The translations under genes and the position numbers were made by a program. A stretch of DNA of 64,000 nucleotides from Streptomyces sp. ALI-76-A. GTDB taxonomy: Bacteria; Actinomycetota; Actinomycetes; Streptomycetales; Streptomycetaceae. Below are positions 18,074 to 26,008 of the stretch, in pieces. The stretch is from positions 1,302,001-1,366,000 of the forward strand of contig NZ_JASVWB010000002.1 of the NCBI RefSeq assembly GCF_030287445.1, in the 5' to 3' direction. Below the pieces are notes generated by a model. It saw nothing but the letters and a program-made list of their open reading frames with translations, did no database searches and was not told where the DNA came from. Each line of letters opens with the position of its first letter. Position 1 is the first letter of the stretch.

Positions 18074-18087
18074 TGCTAACGTTAGCA
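18074..18087. promoter_or_regulatory. LacI-type operator 2 (perfect palindrome TGCTAACGTTAGCA)
   Basis: A perfect 14-base palindrome with central CG. On the minus strand a TTGACT hexamer ends four bases before it, so the operator would fill the -35/-10 spacer of the FAH-family gene promoter. It is the best symmetric member of the five-site family and defines the consensus. Confidence 0.85.
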
Positions 18088-18143
18088 CAAAGTCAATGAT
18101 CACCTGGTACCGCCACCTCCCCGACCACACAGCGCGACGAAAA

Positions 18144-18157
18144 TGCTATCGTTGGCA
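18144..18157. promoter_or_regulatory. LacI-type operator 3 (TGCTATCGTTGGCA)
   Basis: One base off a perfect palindrome, 56 bases right of operator 2 and 49 bases before the lacI start codon. Two sites in one divergent promoter region suggest autoregulation and possibly cooperative or looping repression. Confidence 0.8.
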
Positions 18158-18205
18158 TACGGAAGGTGACGGCAGCGGGACGAGTCGGCTCGAGGGGGCC
18201 CTTAC

Positions 18206-19237
18206 GTGATCACGACCAAGGACATCGCCGAACGCCTCGGAATCTCCGTCTCGACGGTCGGCCGGGCACTTTCCGACGATCCCCGCATCAGCGAGGAGAC
18301 CAAGTTCCGGGTCCGCCAGGCCGCGTCCGAGATGGGATACGTGGGCAACCGGGCTGCACGGATGATGCGCGGAGCGTCCAGCAACGTGGTCGCGCTGGTC
18401 ATCCCGGACATCCGCAACAGCTTCTACTCGACGATCGCGCACGAGTTGTCCAAGAACATGGAGGCCGAGGGCTTCCAGCTGATGCTCTCGGAGACCGACG
18501 ACGACCGGATGGTGGAGCTGCGCCACCTGCGCGAGCTGTCCGCCAACCGTGTGGCCGGCGTCATCATCGTGCCCACCGCACGCCCGCACGGCGACTCCGT
18601 CAAGCTCCTGCGCGGCCTGCCGCACCTTCAGTTGCTGCGCCGCCATCCGCTGCTCGGTTCCCAGTGGTTCGGTGTGGACGACCACGAGTCGCTGCGCAAG
18701 GCCGCGGCCCACCTGGTCGCTCAGGGGCACACCCGCCTCGCATACGTGGGCGGCCCGGAGGAACTGCCCACCGGTGCGGAGCGCCTGCGCGGCTTTCGCA
18801 GCGCCCTCAGCGAAGGCGGCCTGCCCGACGACGCCGGGCGGGCGGAGCTGGGACCGCCGTCGTCCGTGGATCACGGCCGCCAGGCGGTGCGCCGGCTGCT
18901 GAAGGGGCCGGACGTGCCCACCGCGCTCGTGCTGGGATCGGTTCAGCTCACCATCGGGGTCCTGGAGGAGTTGTCCGAGCAGGGCGTGAAGGTGCCCGGG
19001 GAGCTGTCCGTGGTCGGGTTCGGGGACGAGCCGGGGTTTTCCTGGTGGGGGCCCGGACTGACCACGATCGGGCTGCCGATCCAGGAGATGGCCACCGGAT
19101 GCGCGCTGTGGCTGATGCGCCGGCTCAAGACCAAGCCGGGCAACGACGGCCCGTACACGTCGGTCTCCCCCGGATCGCTGGTCCTGCGCGGCAGCACGGC
19201 ACCGCCTGCCGGGAAGGCTCCGTCCAGGTCCGTCTGA
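18206..19237 (+). CDS. LacI-family transcriptional regulator
   Basis: A 343-residue repressor. The helix-turn-helix and hinge helix occupy residues 1-60 (TTKDIAERLGISVSTVGRAL, then RISEETKFRVRQAASEMGY). The periplasmic-binding-protein-like sensor domain follows (VVALVIPDIRNSFYSTIAHE, later FGVDDHESLRKAAAHLV, AYVGGPE, and LSVVGFGDEPG). The GTG start at 18206 follows GAGGGG. Operators 2 and 3 lie directly upstream, and three more matching sites occur at 15335, 20025 and 20140, so this protein is the obvious candidate to bind all five. Effector unknown. Confidence 0.93.
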   Translation: MITTKDIAERLGISVSTVGRALSDDPRISEETKFRVRQAASEMGYVGNRAARMMRGASSNVVALVIPDIRNSFYSTIAHELSKNMEAEGFQLMLSETDDDRMVELRHLRELSANRVAGVIIVPTARPHGDSVKLLRGLPHLQLLRRHPLLGSQWFGVDDHESLRKAAAHLVAQGHTRLAYVGGPEELPTGAERLRGFRSALSEGGLPDDAGRAELGPPSSVDHGRQAVRRLLKGPDVPTALVLGSVQLTIGVLEELSEQGVKVPGELSVVGFGDEPGFSWWGPGLTTIGLPIQEMATGCALWLMRRLKTKPGNDGPYTSVSPGSLVLRGSTAPPAGKAPSRSV

Positions 19238-19264
19238 GCCAGGGGCAGTCTCACCCACGAACGC

Positions 19265-19301
19265 CGAAGGCGCCCGGAGCAATGCGCTCCGGGCGCCTTC
19301 G
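19265..19301. terminator. Bidirectional terminator hairpin, 16-bp stem
   Basis: Arms 19265-19280 and 19286-19301 with a five-base loop, located between the convergent lacI and FMN-reductase genes. Confidence 0.85.
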
Positions 19302-19316
19302 CATGTGCGGCGCGGG

Positions 19317-19910
19317 TCAGTACGTCCCACTGCGCAGCCGCCCCATGACGCGGGCGGTGCGGGCGAGTTCGTCGAGCACCTGCTCGGCAGCGGCCTCGTG
19401 TATTTTGCCGGGCCTGAAATCGCCGCCCTCGACGAGGCCGTTGACGAACGGGATGCTCACGGTCGGACCGATCGGCAGCATCCTGAGGTTCGCCACGACC
19501 TGCTTGCCCATCTGCACCGCGCGGGTGCCCGCCGAGACGCCCCCGTAGCTGACGAACGCGGCCGGCTTGTGCTGCCACTCCACGGCGAGATAGTCCCAGG
19601 CGTTCTTCAACGGGGCGGGGAAGCAGCCGTTGTATTCCGGGGTGACGAAGACGAAGGCGTCCGACGCGTCGACGATCCGGCTCCATGCGCGGGTGTGGCT
19701 CTTCGTGTACTGCCGCAGAGCGGGCGGATGCGGCTCGTCGAAGAAGGGCAGAGCGAGTTCGTACAGGTCGACGGTGTGCGACTCGAACTGGTCGCACTCC
19801 GAGGCGCGGAGAGCGAACCAGTCCGCGACGGATCTGCCCACACGTCCGGGGCGCGTACTGGCCACAACGGTGGTGAGGGTCATGGGCGCCACGGAGGGCT
19901 GGAGTGTCAT
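19317..19910 (-). CDS. NADPH-dependent FMN reductase family protein
   Basis: A 197-residue flavodoxin-fold protein. The phosphate-binding loop near the N terminus reads VVASTRPGRVGRSVADWF, and the family motif VTPEYNGCFPAPLKNAWDYL is at about residues 88-107. Such proteins reduce FMN or quinones with NAD(P)H. ATG at 19910 gives the normal length. It is preceded 115 bases upstream by operator 4, so it is probably a member of the LacI regulon, where it might recycle a quinone or supply reduced flavin. Confidence 0.88.
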   Translation of the reverse strand: MTLQPSVAPMTLTTVVASTRPGRVGRSVADWFALRASECDQFESHTVDLYELALPFFDEPHPPALRQYTKSHTRAWSRIVDASDAFVFVTPEYNGCFPAPLKNAWDYLAVEWQHKPAAFVSYGGVSAGTRAVQMGKQVVANLRMLPIGPTVSIPFVNGLVEGGDFRPGKIHEAAAEQVLDELARTARVMGRLRSGTY

Positions 19911-20024
19911 GTCGGGCTCTCTTCCCTGTCGGGCGTCTTGCGGCCCGGCGGACCCACGCCCCCTGTGCTGTCCGTCGTCCAGAAGGGCGCGGGTCCGCCG
20001 GAGTTCTCACCGGAACACCGGATG

Positions 20025-20038
20025 TGCGAACGATAGCA
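20025..20038. promoter_or_regulatory. LacI-type operator 4 (TGCGAACGATAGCA)
   Basis: Matches the operator family at 12 of 14 positions of the perfect site. It lies in the divergent region between the FMN reductase (minus) and the enolase-like gene (plus), 115 bases upstream of the reductase start. Confidence 0.75.
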
Positions 20039-20108
20039 TCAACTTTCGCACGAACCAAGAGGGCGCCAAATCAGGTGACGACCGCTGGATTGAGCGATGG
20101 CCCCGCTC

Positions 20109-20153
20109 TTGACAGAGCAGCTGCCGCTTTGGACGATTGCGCTATCGTTAGCA
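20109..20153 (+). promoter_or_regulatory. Promoter TTGACA-17-GACGAT with LacI-type operator 5
   Basis: A consensus -35 TTGACA at 20109-20114 and GACGAT at 20132-20137 with 17-base spacing fit a housekeeping promoter reading toward the enolase-like gene. The operator CGCTATCGTTAGCA at 20140-20153 would overlap the start point, the classic place for repression. The next start codon is 288 bases further on, giving a long leader. Confidence 0.7.
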
Positions 20154-20351
20154 CGAAGAGCCGCAGTGAACGAGCGACCCTCGCCATGACCTTCTCCCTC
20201 GTGCCCGCCCCCGCTGCGCCGATCCAGGTGCGGCCCAGCGGGGGCCGACCGAGCCCGTTTCGTCGGCGAGGACTTTGCTCCGTACGCCTCCGTCGCCTCC
20301 ATCGCCTCCGGCTGCGGGGGCGCCCCCGATGACCGGCACGGGCGGATTCCT

Positions 20352-20414
20352 CTGACCCGATCTGACCCGATTCTCCTGACCCGATTCTCCTGACCCGGTT
20401 CTCCTGACCCGATC
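20352..20414. repeat. 14-base tandem repeats in leader of enolase-like gene
   Basis: Units of CTGACCCGATTCTC begin at 20352 (shortened to 10 bases), 20362, 20376, 20390 (one change) and 20404 (partial). The array ends about 28 bases before the ATG of the enolase-like gene, inside its predicted transcript. Function unknown; slippage or a binding array are both possible. Confidence 0.85.
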
Positions 20415-20441
20415 GTCCGAACTCCGAAAGGTCGCACCGCA

Positions 20442-21770
20442 ATGACAGACGCGCGGATCGCCAAGCTCTACGGCCGCAGGGTGTGGGACTCCCGCGGTCG
20501 GCCGACCGTCGAGGTCGAGGTTCACCTCACGGACGGTGCGGTGGGCAGGGCGATCGCGCCGGCGGGCGCATCGACGGGCCAGGGCGAGGCCCTCGACCTG
20601 CGCGACGGCGGCAGCCGCTTCGGCGGGCTCGACGTCCGGCGCGCGGTGGGCTCGGTGAACCACGAGATCGCCCCCGCCCTCGCCGGCCGTGACGCGGGTG
20701 ACCAGGAGGCCGTCGACCGGTTGCTGGTGAACCTCGACGGCACCCCCGACCGCGGCCGTCTGGGCGGCAACGCGATCGTGGCCACGTCCATGGCGGTCCT
20801 GCATGCCACCGCCGCGTCGGCGGGCGTACCCCTGTGGCAGCACCTGGCGGGCGGACGGCCGGTCCGTATCCCGCTGCCGGAGATCCAGATCTTCGGCGGC
20901 GGAGCCCACGCGGACCGCCGGGTCGACGTCCAGGACTTCATGGTGGTCTGCCCGGCGGCACGGAGCTTCTCCGAGGCCCTGGACTGGACGGCGGAGATCT
21001 ACCGGGCGGCCGGAGCTCTGATGCGCAAGGCCGGCAAGGCGCAGGGCGTGGCCGACGAGGGCGGGTTCTGGCCCGCCTTCGACTCCAACGAGGAGGCGCT
21101 GGAGATGCTGACCCTGGCCATCGAGAGCGCGGGCTTCGCGCCCTCCTCCCAGGTGGGCATCTCGCTGGACGTCGCGGCCTCGCAGTTCGGCAGCGGCGGG
21201 CAGTACACGCTGGCGCTGGACGACCGCACCCTGGACACCGAGGCACTGGTCGACATGCTGGGCGGCTGGGTCGACCAGTATCCGATCCTCTCCGTCGAGG
21301 ACCCGGTGGGCGAGGACGACCACCAGGGGATGGTGGAGTTCACCCGGCGCTACGGCCACCGCTGCCAGGTGATCGGCGACGACTACCTGGTCACGAACGC
21401 CAAGCGAGTGGAGGCGGCGGCCACCAGCGGAGCGGCGAACGCCGTCCTCGTCAAGCCGAACCAGGCCGGTACCGTCACGGAGGCCTACCAGGCCCTGTGC
21501 GCCGGAAAGGACGCCGGCTTCGGCACGATCGTCTCGGCCCGGTCCGGAGAGACCGAGGACGTCACCATCGCCCATCTGAGCGTCGGCTGGGACGCGGGCC
21601 AGCTGAAGGTGGGCTCGTTCACCCGCTCCGAGCGGATGGCCAAATGGAACGAGGTCCTGCGCATCGAGGAGGCCCTCGGCGAATCCGCGGAATTCAGCGG
21701 ATGGTCTGCCTTCACCTTCGCGGATTCCGCGTCCTCCACGACTGCGGCGCCTTCCGCTGCCAAGCCGTAA
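20442..21770 (+). CDS. Divergent enolase-family protein
   Basis: A 442-residue enolase homologue. Retained features: loop GASTG (42-46), H156 in GAHAD, E206 in ADEGG, metal ligands D243, E286 and D313, catalytic K338 in VLVKPNQAG, R367-S368 for phosphate, and K389. Two changes stand out. The conserved histidine of the SHRSGETED motif is alanine (A366), and the glutamate of VDIQEFM is aspartate (D165). This is therefore probably not the glycolytic enzyme but a paralogue acting on a related 2-phospho or 2-hydroxy acid. It is first gene of a plus-strand set followed by a dioxygenase-like, a CMD-like and an MDR gene, under operator 5. AAAGG precedes the ATG. Confidence 0.88.
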   Translation: MTDARIAKLYGRRVWDSRGRPTVEVEVHLTDGAVGRAIAPAGASTGQGEALDLRDGGSRFGGLDVRRAVGSVNHEIAPALAGRDAGDQEAVDRLLVNLDGTPDRGRLGGNAIVATSMAVLHATAASAGVPLWQHLAGGRPVRIPLPEIQIFGGGAHADRRVDVQDFMVVCPAARSFSEALDWTAEIYRAAGALMRKAGKAQGVADEGGFWPAFDSNEEALEMLTLAIESAGFAPSSQVGISLDVAASQFGSGGQYTLALDDRTLDTEALVDMLGGWVDQYPILSVEDPVGEDDHQGMVEFTRRYGHRCQVIGDDYLVTNAKRVEAAATSGAANAVLVKPNQAGTVTEAYQALCAGKDAGFGTIVSARSGETEDVTIAHLSVGWDAGQLKVGSFTRSERMAKWNEVLRIEEALGESAEFSGWSAFTFADSASSTTAAPSAAKP

Positions 21771-21830
21771 AACGGCCTCGAAGTATTACAGTCATCGAAA
21801 TCCAGAGCCGATCGGAGCCCGGAGACCACC

Positions 21831-22835
21831 ATGCTGCCTCCCGTCAATCTGCGCCCCAGTTTCAACATCACCCGCGCCAGTCATGTGCGCCTCACCGTGG
21901 CCGACCTGGCGGAGAGCCGGAACTTCTACGTGAACGCCCTGGGCCTCGTCGTCAGCGACGAGGACGAGCGCACCTGCTACCTCCGCGGCCTCGCCGAGGC
22001 CTGCCACCACAGTCTCGTCCTGGAGCTGGACGAGAAGGGCGGCGGCAGGTCCAGGAGGATCGGCTTCAGGGTCTTCTTCGACGAGGACCTCGATCTCGCG
22101 TACGCCTGGTTCCGTGAGCGGGGTCTGCCCGCCGAGTGGGTCGACGTCCCGTACCAGGGCCGCACCCTGCACGTCAGCGACCCCATCGGCACGCCGCTCG
22201 AGCTGTGCGCGACCATGGAGACGCGGCCGCGGCTGCACATCGACTTCGCGTCCTACAAGGGTGCCCACGCGCAGCGCCTGGACCACTACCAGATCTTCGC
22301 GCCCGACACCTACGAGCTGTGCGCTTTCTACAGCGAGCTCGGCTTCCGCAACTCGGAGTACCTGGAGCACGGCGACAAGCTGCTGGGTGCCTTCATGTAC
22401 CGCAAGGGCACCTGCCTGGACCTGGCGATCATCGAGAACACCGGGCCCGCCCTGCACCACTTCGCGTACACCGTCTCCGAGAGCCACGACATCTTCGCCG
22501 CCTGCGACTGGGCGGGCATTCTCGGCTACGGCGACGGCGTGGAGCGCGGCCCGGGGCGGCACGGTCCGGGCGGGATGCTCTTCGCCTACCTCCGCGACCC
22601 CGACGGCCACCGGGTGGAGGTCTTCAACAGCCACTACCAGACGATCGACACCGAGATCGAGCCCGTGCGCTGGGACGCGGCGGCGCTGAGCACCAACGCC
22701 CGCTGGGGCCTGCCGGCCCTGGAGAAGTGGTACTTCGAGGCGTCGCCCTTCGTCGGCGTGAAGCAGATCCCGCCGGCCGAGCTGCCCAAGCCGATGTCGA
22801 TGGAGCGGTACCTGCTCGAACAGTCGGCCCACTGA
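21831..22835 (+). CDS. Type I extradiol dioxygenase-like (VOC) protein
   Basis: A 334-residue two-domain vicinal-oxygen-chelate protein closest in layout to homoprotocatechuate 2,3-dioxygenase. The iron ligands H152 (RLDHYQ), H210 (ALHHFAY) and E263 (HRVEVFN) are all present, and so are the second-sphere H244 (GPGRHGPG) and Y253. However, the acid-base histidine expected in RKGTxHD is leucine (L196 in RKGTCLD). Oxygen activation may thus be altered, or the protein may catalyse a different VOC reaction. GGAG precedes the ATG. It lies 60 bases after the enolase-like gene and 35 before the CMD gene, in one operon. Confidence 0.88.
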   Translation: MLPPVNLRPSFNITRASHVRLTVADLAESRNFYVNALGLVVSDEDERTCYLRGLAEACHHSLVLELDEKGGGRSRRIGFRVFFDEDLDLAYAWFRERGLPAEWVDVPYQGRTLHVSDPIGTPLELCATMETRPRLHIDFASYKGAHAQRLDHYQIFAPDTYELCAFYSELGFRNSEYLEHGDKLLGAFMYRKGTCLDLAIIENTGPALHHFAYTVSESHDIFAACDWAGILGYGDGVERGPGRHGPGGMLFAYLRDPDGHRVEVFNSHYQTIDTEIEPVRWDAAALSTNARWGLPALEKWYFEASPFVGVKQIPPAELPKPMSMERYLLEQSAH

Positions 22836-22870
22836 CCTTTCGTACGATCACGTCCCCCCGAGGAGACACC

Positions 22871-23422
22871 ATGGCACGAGTCCCCTACCTGCGTCGCGAG
22901 GACGCGGACGAGGCGCAGAAGCCCCTGTACGACCGGCTGGAGGCCGAGCGCAAGGTACCGACGGCGAACATCTTCCTCGCCCTCACCCATGCGCCGGCCC
23001 AGCTCGACGCCTTCCTGACCTACGCCAACTCGCTGCGCGCCGCCGACCTCAGCCCCAAGCTGCGTGAGCTGGCGATCCTGACCGTGGGCCACGCGACCCG
23101 GTCCGTGTACGAGGTCGCGCACCACCAGTCGCACGGGCTGGGGGCCGGGCTCACCGGGGAACAGCTCGCGGCGGTGGCCGACTTCGAGTCGTCCGACCTG
23201 TTCGACGGGGTGGAGAAGGCGGTGATGCGCCTCGCCAAGGAGTCCACGCTCCAGGTCGAGGTCTCGAAGGAGACGTGGAATGCCGCGGCCGAGCATCTGA
23301 CGGACAAGCAGATGGTCGAACTGTCGTTGTCCATCGCCTGGTACAACTCCGGCGTCCGCATCATGGGGCTGCTGGACATCGACCTCGAAGCCAACTACCC
23401 GAACCCCTTCCCGAATTCATAG
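22871..23422 (+). CDS. Carboxymuconolactone decarboxylase (CMD) family protein
   Basis: A 183-residue all-helical protein of the CMD/AhpD family. The core segment LSPKLRELAILTVGHATRSV, then YEVAHHQSHG, aligns with the CMD active region. There is no CxxC pair, so it is of the decarboxylase-like, not the peroxidase-like, type. ATG at 22871 follows GAGGAGACACC. In the operon it follows the dioxygenase-like gene and precedes the MDR dehydrogenase, consistent with handling a ring-cleavage or lactone intermediate, though this is inference. Confidence 0.85.
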   Translation: MARVPYLRREDADEAQKPLYDRLEAERKVPTANIFLALTHAPAQLDAFLTYANSLRAADLSPKLRELAILTVGHATRSVYEVAHHQSHGLGAGLTGEQLAAVADFESSDLFDGVEKAVMRLAKESTLQVEVSKETWNAAAEHLTDKQMVELSLSIAWYNSGVRIMGLLDIDLEANYPNPFPNS

Positions 23423-23489
23423 GTAATTCTTCATCTCAGGGTCTCCGCCTCCGGCCGCCTGGGACGGAGCAGTTTCAAGGAGTATTTCA

Positions 23490-24596
23490 ATGGCGAAAAT
23501 GCTCGCTGCACGACTGCACGCGCTCGGTGAGCCGATGTCGGTGGACACCATCGACGTGCCCACCCCGCGGCCGACCGACGTGCTGGTGCGGGTCAAGGCG
23601 TGCGGGATCGTGCCGAACATGGCCAACGTGATCAACAACTGGCCCACCTGGTTCCCGCACCAGCCGTTGCCCAAGTTCCCCGCCATCTTCGGCCTGGACG
23701 CCTCCGGCGTGGTCGAAGCCGTCGGCGAGGCGGTGCTGAACACCAAGCCCGGTGACCGCGTCTACGTCAACCCCCTGCGCGGGTGCGGTAGTTGCCAGGT
23801 GTGCCGGGGCGGTGAACTGAGCCGCTGCCGTTACTTCACCCTGAACGGCTACTTCAGCACCTCCCGTGACGGCCAGCGGATCTTCGACCTGTATCCGTAC
23901 GGCGGCTTCGCTCAGTACATGACCGCCCCGCAGTCCTCGATCGTCAACCTCCCGGACAACATGACGTTCGAGCAGGCCGGAAAACTCGGCTACATCGGCA
24001 CGTCCTACGGCGCCCTCAAGAACGCCGCGGCCGGCCCCGGCCAGGTCGCGCTCATCGACGGGATCACCGGAACCCTCGGTGTCGCGGCGACCGTGCTCGC
24101 GCTGGCCTCCGGCGCCTCCCGGATCCTCGGCACCGGCCGCAACGAGGAACTCCTCAAGCGAGTCAAGGAACTGGCCCCGGACCGGGTCGAGGTCTTCCGG
24201 CTGGGTGACGGCTCCACGGGCGAGTGGGCGAAGTCCCGCACCGGCGGCGAGGGCGCGGACTACGTGATCAGCGCGCTCGGCGCCAAGGCACCGGTGGAGA
24301 CGATGCTCGACTCCATGCAGGGCGTCCGCAGGGGCGGCCGGGTCGTCAACGTCGGCGGTGTGGCCGACCGGCTGCCCGTGGACGTGAAGTGGCTCATGGA
24401 CGAGCAGGTCCAGCTGATCGGCTCCAACTGGTTCAGCACCGCGCAGGGGCAGGAACTCGCCGACATGGTGGGCACGGGCGCCCTGGACCTGTCCTACCTT
24501 CAGGCCAAGCCGTTCCCGCTGGCCAAGGTCAACGAGGCGATCTCGGAGCTCCAGGACCGCGACGGCGGGTTCAGCAACTACGTCGTCCTCCCCTGA
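23490..24596 (+). CDS. MDR-superfamily (zinc-type) dehydrogenase
   Basis: A 368-residue alcohol-dehydrogenase-like protein. The structural-zinc lobe with four cysteines is intact (CGSCQVCRGGELSRC, about residues 94-108). The catalytic zinc site is degenerate: after the first cysteine (KACGIVPNMAN) there is no usual histidine, and the normal GHE motif reads GLDASG. The Rossmann segment is LIDGITGTLGVAATVLA. It therefore may reduce or oxidise its substrate without catalytic zinc, as quinone oxidoreductases do. AAGGAG sits before the ATG. Last gene of the enolase-like operon; a hairpin follows at 24659. Confidence 0.85.
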   Translation: MAKMLAARLHALGEPMSVDTIDVPTPRPTDVLVRVKACGIVPNMANVINNWPTWFPHQPLPKFPAIFGLDASGVVEAVGEAVLNTKPGDRVYVNPLRGCGSCQVCRGGELSRCRYFTLNGYFSTSRDGQRIFDLYPYGGFAQYMTAPQSSIVNLPDNMTFEQAGKLGYIGTSYGALKNAAAGPGQVALIDGITGTLGVAATVLALASGASRILGTGRNEELLKRVKELAPDRVEVFRLGDGSTGEWAKSRTGGEGADYVISALGAKAPVETMLDSMQGVRRGGRVVNVGGVADRLPVDVKWLMDEQVQLIGSNWFSTAQGQELADMVGTGALDLSYLQAKPFPLAKVNEAISELQDRDGGFSNYVVLP

Positions 24597-24658
24597 ACCG
24601 AGGCCCCGGCGAGCATCCGGACACCCCGTGACCGGCCATGCCCCTGGCGCCCCGTACT

Positions 24659-24702
24659 CACCCCGCGGCGGGCCTGTTCTGCCCCGACGCCGCCGCGGGG
24701 TG
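24659..24702. terminator. Probable terminator hairpin, 13-bp stem
   Basis: Arms 24659-24671 and 24690-24702, 18-base loop, located between the MDR dehydrogenase stop and the LysR start. It probably ends the enolase-like operon. Confidence 0.6.
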
Positions 24703-24768
24703 CTTCACACAAGCCGAGCACACGGCCCGTGCTCTCGTCAGTACGGGCCCGGCAGGATGGAGGAGCCG

Positions 24769-25677
24769 GTGGAACTGCGCTGGCTGGAATCGTTCGTCAC
24801 CGTCGCGGAGGAACTGCACTTCGCGCGGGCGGCGGACCGTCTGCATCTTGCCCCGTCGGCGCTCAGCGCCCAGATCCGGGCCCTGGAGTCGCACTTGGGC
24901 GTGCGGCTGATCGACCGCGGACGGCGCAGCCGCCCGGCGCTCACCAGCGCCGGGCGGCTCTTTCTCGAAGAGGCCCGGCTGACCCTCGCCCAGATCTCCC
25001 GCGCCGAGACCGTGGGCCGTCGCGCCGGTCGCGGGGAGCTGGGGCACGCCCAGATCGCGTACGTCGCCTCAGCCACGTTCTCCGGAGTGCTGACCGACGT
25101 CCTCACCCGCTGCGCGGCCCCCGGCACCGAACTGACCGTGCAGGTGCGCGAGCTGGAGACACCCGCCCAACTGGAGGCGCTGGCCTGCGGGGACATCGAC
25201 GTCGGTTTCCTGCGCTGGCGGCCGGAGTACCCGCCCGAAGTCACGGCCACCTGCCTGCTCACCGAGGAGGTCGTCCTGGCGCTGCCGGCCGGCGCTCCGC
25301 TGGCCGCGTACGAGGCGATATCGGCGGCGCAGCTGCGCGACGAACGGTTCGTGGCCCCGCACTTCGACGAGGAGTACGGCTGCCGCGACCAGATTCTCGA
25401 GGTGGCGCAGCAAGGCGGGTTCAGCCCGCGGTGCGCTCCCCCGGTGCGGGACTTCATCGCGGCTCTGACATTGGTGGGCGGTGGTCTCGCGGTGGCTCTG
25501 GTCCCTGATTCCCTGCGCCGCGTGCAGATCCCCGGGGTGGCCTACCGTCCGCTGGCGGACGTGTCCCTGACCACCCGGCTGGTGGGTGCCTACCGCAGGG
25601 GCGAGACCTCGCCCGCGGTGCGCGGCCTGATCCGCCGCCTGCGCGAGGCCGCCGCCGCCACGGTCGTCGCCGGCTGA
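24769..25677 (+). CDS. LysR-family transcriptional regulator
   Basis: A 302-residue regulator with the N-terminal winged helix (LRWLESFVTVAEELHFARAA, then LHLAPSALSAQIRALE) in residues 1-60 and a type-2 periplasmic-binding effector domain in about 90-290. GTG at 24769 is preceded by GGAGGAG and gives the usual LysR beginning; an ATG 12 bases earlier would overlap that site. It stands alone between the enolase-like operon and the 3-hydroxyacyl-CoA dehydrogenase, all on the plus strand. Targets are not evident. Confidence 0.9.
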   Translation: MELRWLESFVTVAEELHFARAADRLHLAPSALSAQIRALESHLGVRLIDRGRRSRPALTSAGRLFLEEARLTLAQISRAETVGRRAGRGELGHAQIAYVASATFSGVLTDVLTRCAAPGTELTVQVRELETPAQLEALACGDIDVGFLRWRPEYPPEVTATCLLTEEVVLALPAGAPLAAYEAISAAQLRDERFVAPHFDEEYGCRDQILEVAQQGGFSPRCAPPVRDFIAALTLVGGGLAVALVPDSLRRVQIPGVAYRPLADVSLTTRLVGAYRRGETSPAVRGLIRRLREAAAATVVAG

Positions 25678-26008
25678 AGCAGCGGTGCTCGGTGCGGGGT
25701 GCGTGGGGCGGGCGGGAGCTCCCGGCGGCGAGGCGGCGCCGGGCCAGAGAGCCTCCACGGCACCCGCGCGGGGCCCAGTTGGTGATCCGCAGTCCACTGA
25801 GGGGGTCTCGGCCCTCTGCTCGGCAGCGCCGCCGGGTCCGTCACGTCCGTCAGGTCGGTCAGGTCCGCCCGAGCGCACGTTTGTGCGCGGATGGCGCACT
25901 GTCCGAGCAGGTCAGAGGGGGTGTTCCCGGCCTACGCTCAACACGGCACCACAGACCGTGGCGGCGTCGGTCGACCGCCGCCGGGCGTTGGAACAGGCGG
26001 AGGAACAC
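25678..26008. other. 331-base intergenic region upstream of fadB2-like gene
   Basis: No gene is supported. The first half is GC-rich and featureless; the second half holds the promoter-like element described at 25876-25938. Confidence 0.5.
25876..25938 (+). promoter_or_regulatory. Promoter-like element copy A (TTTGTGCGCGGA ... TACGCT)
   Basis: Over 25881-25940 this matches 32511-32570 without gaps at 43 of 60 positions. Shared blocks are TTTGTGCGCGGA, AGGTCAGAG, TTCCCG and a TAnnCTC block that could be a -10 box. It ends about 70 bases before the ATG of the 3-hydroxyacyl-CoA dehydrogenase and points toward it. GTGCGC and GCGCAC flank GGATG here as an inverted repeat. Confidence 0.6.
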
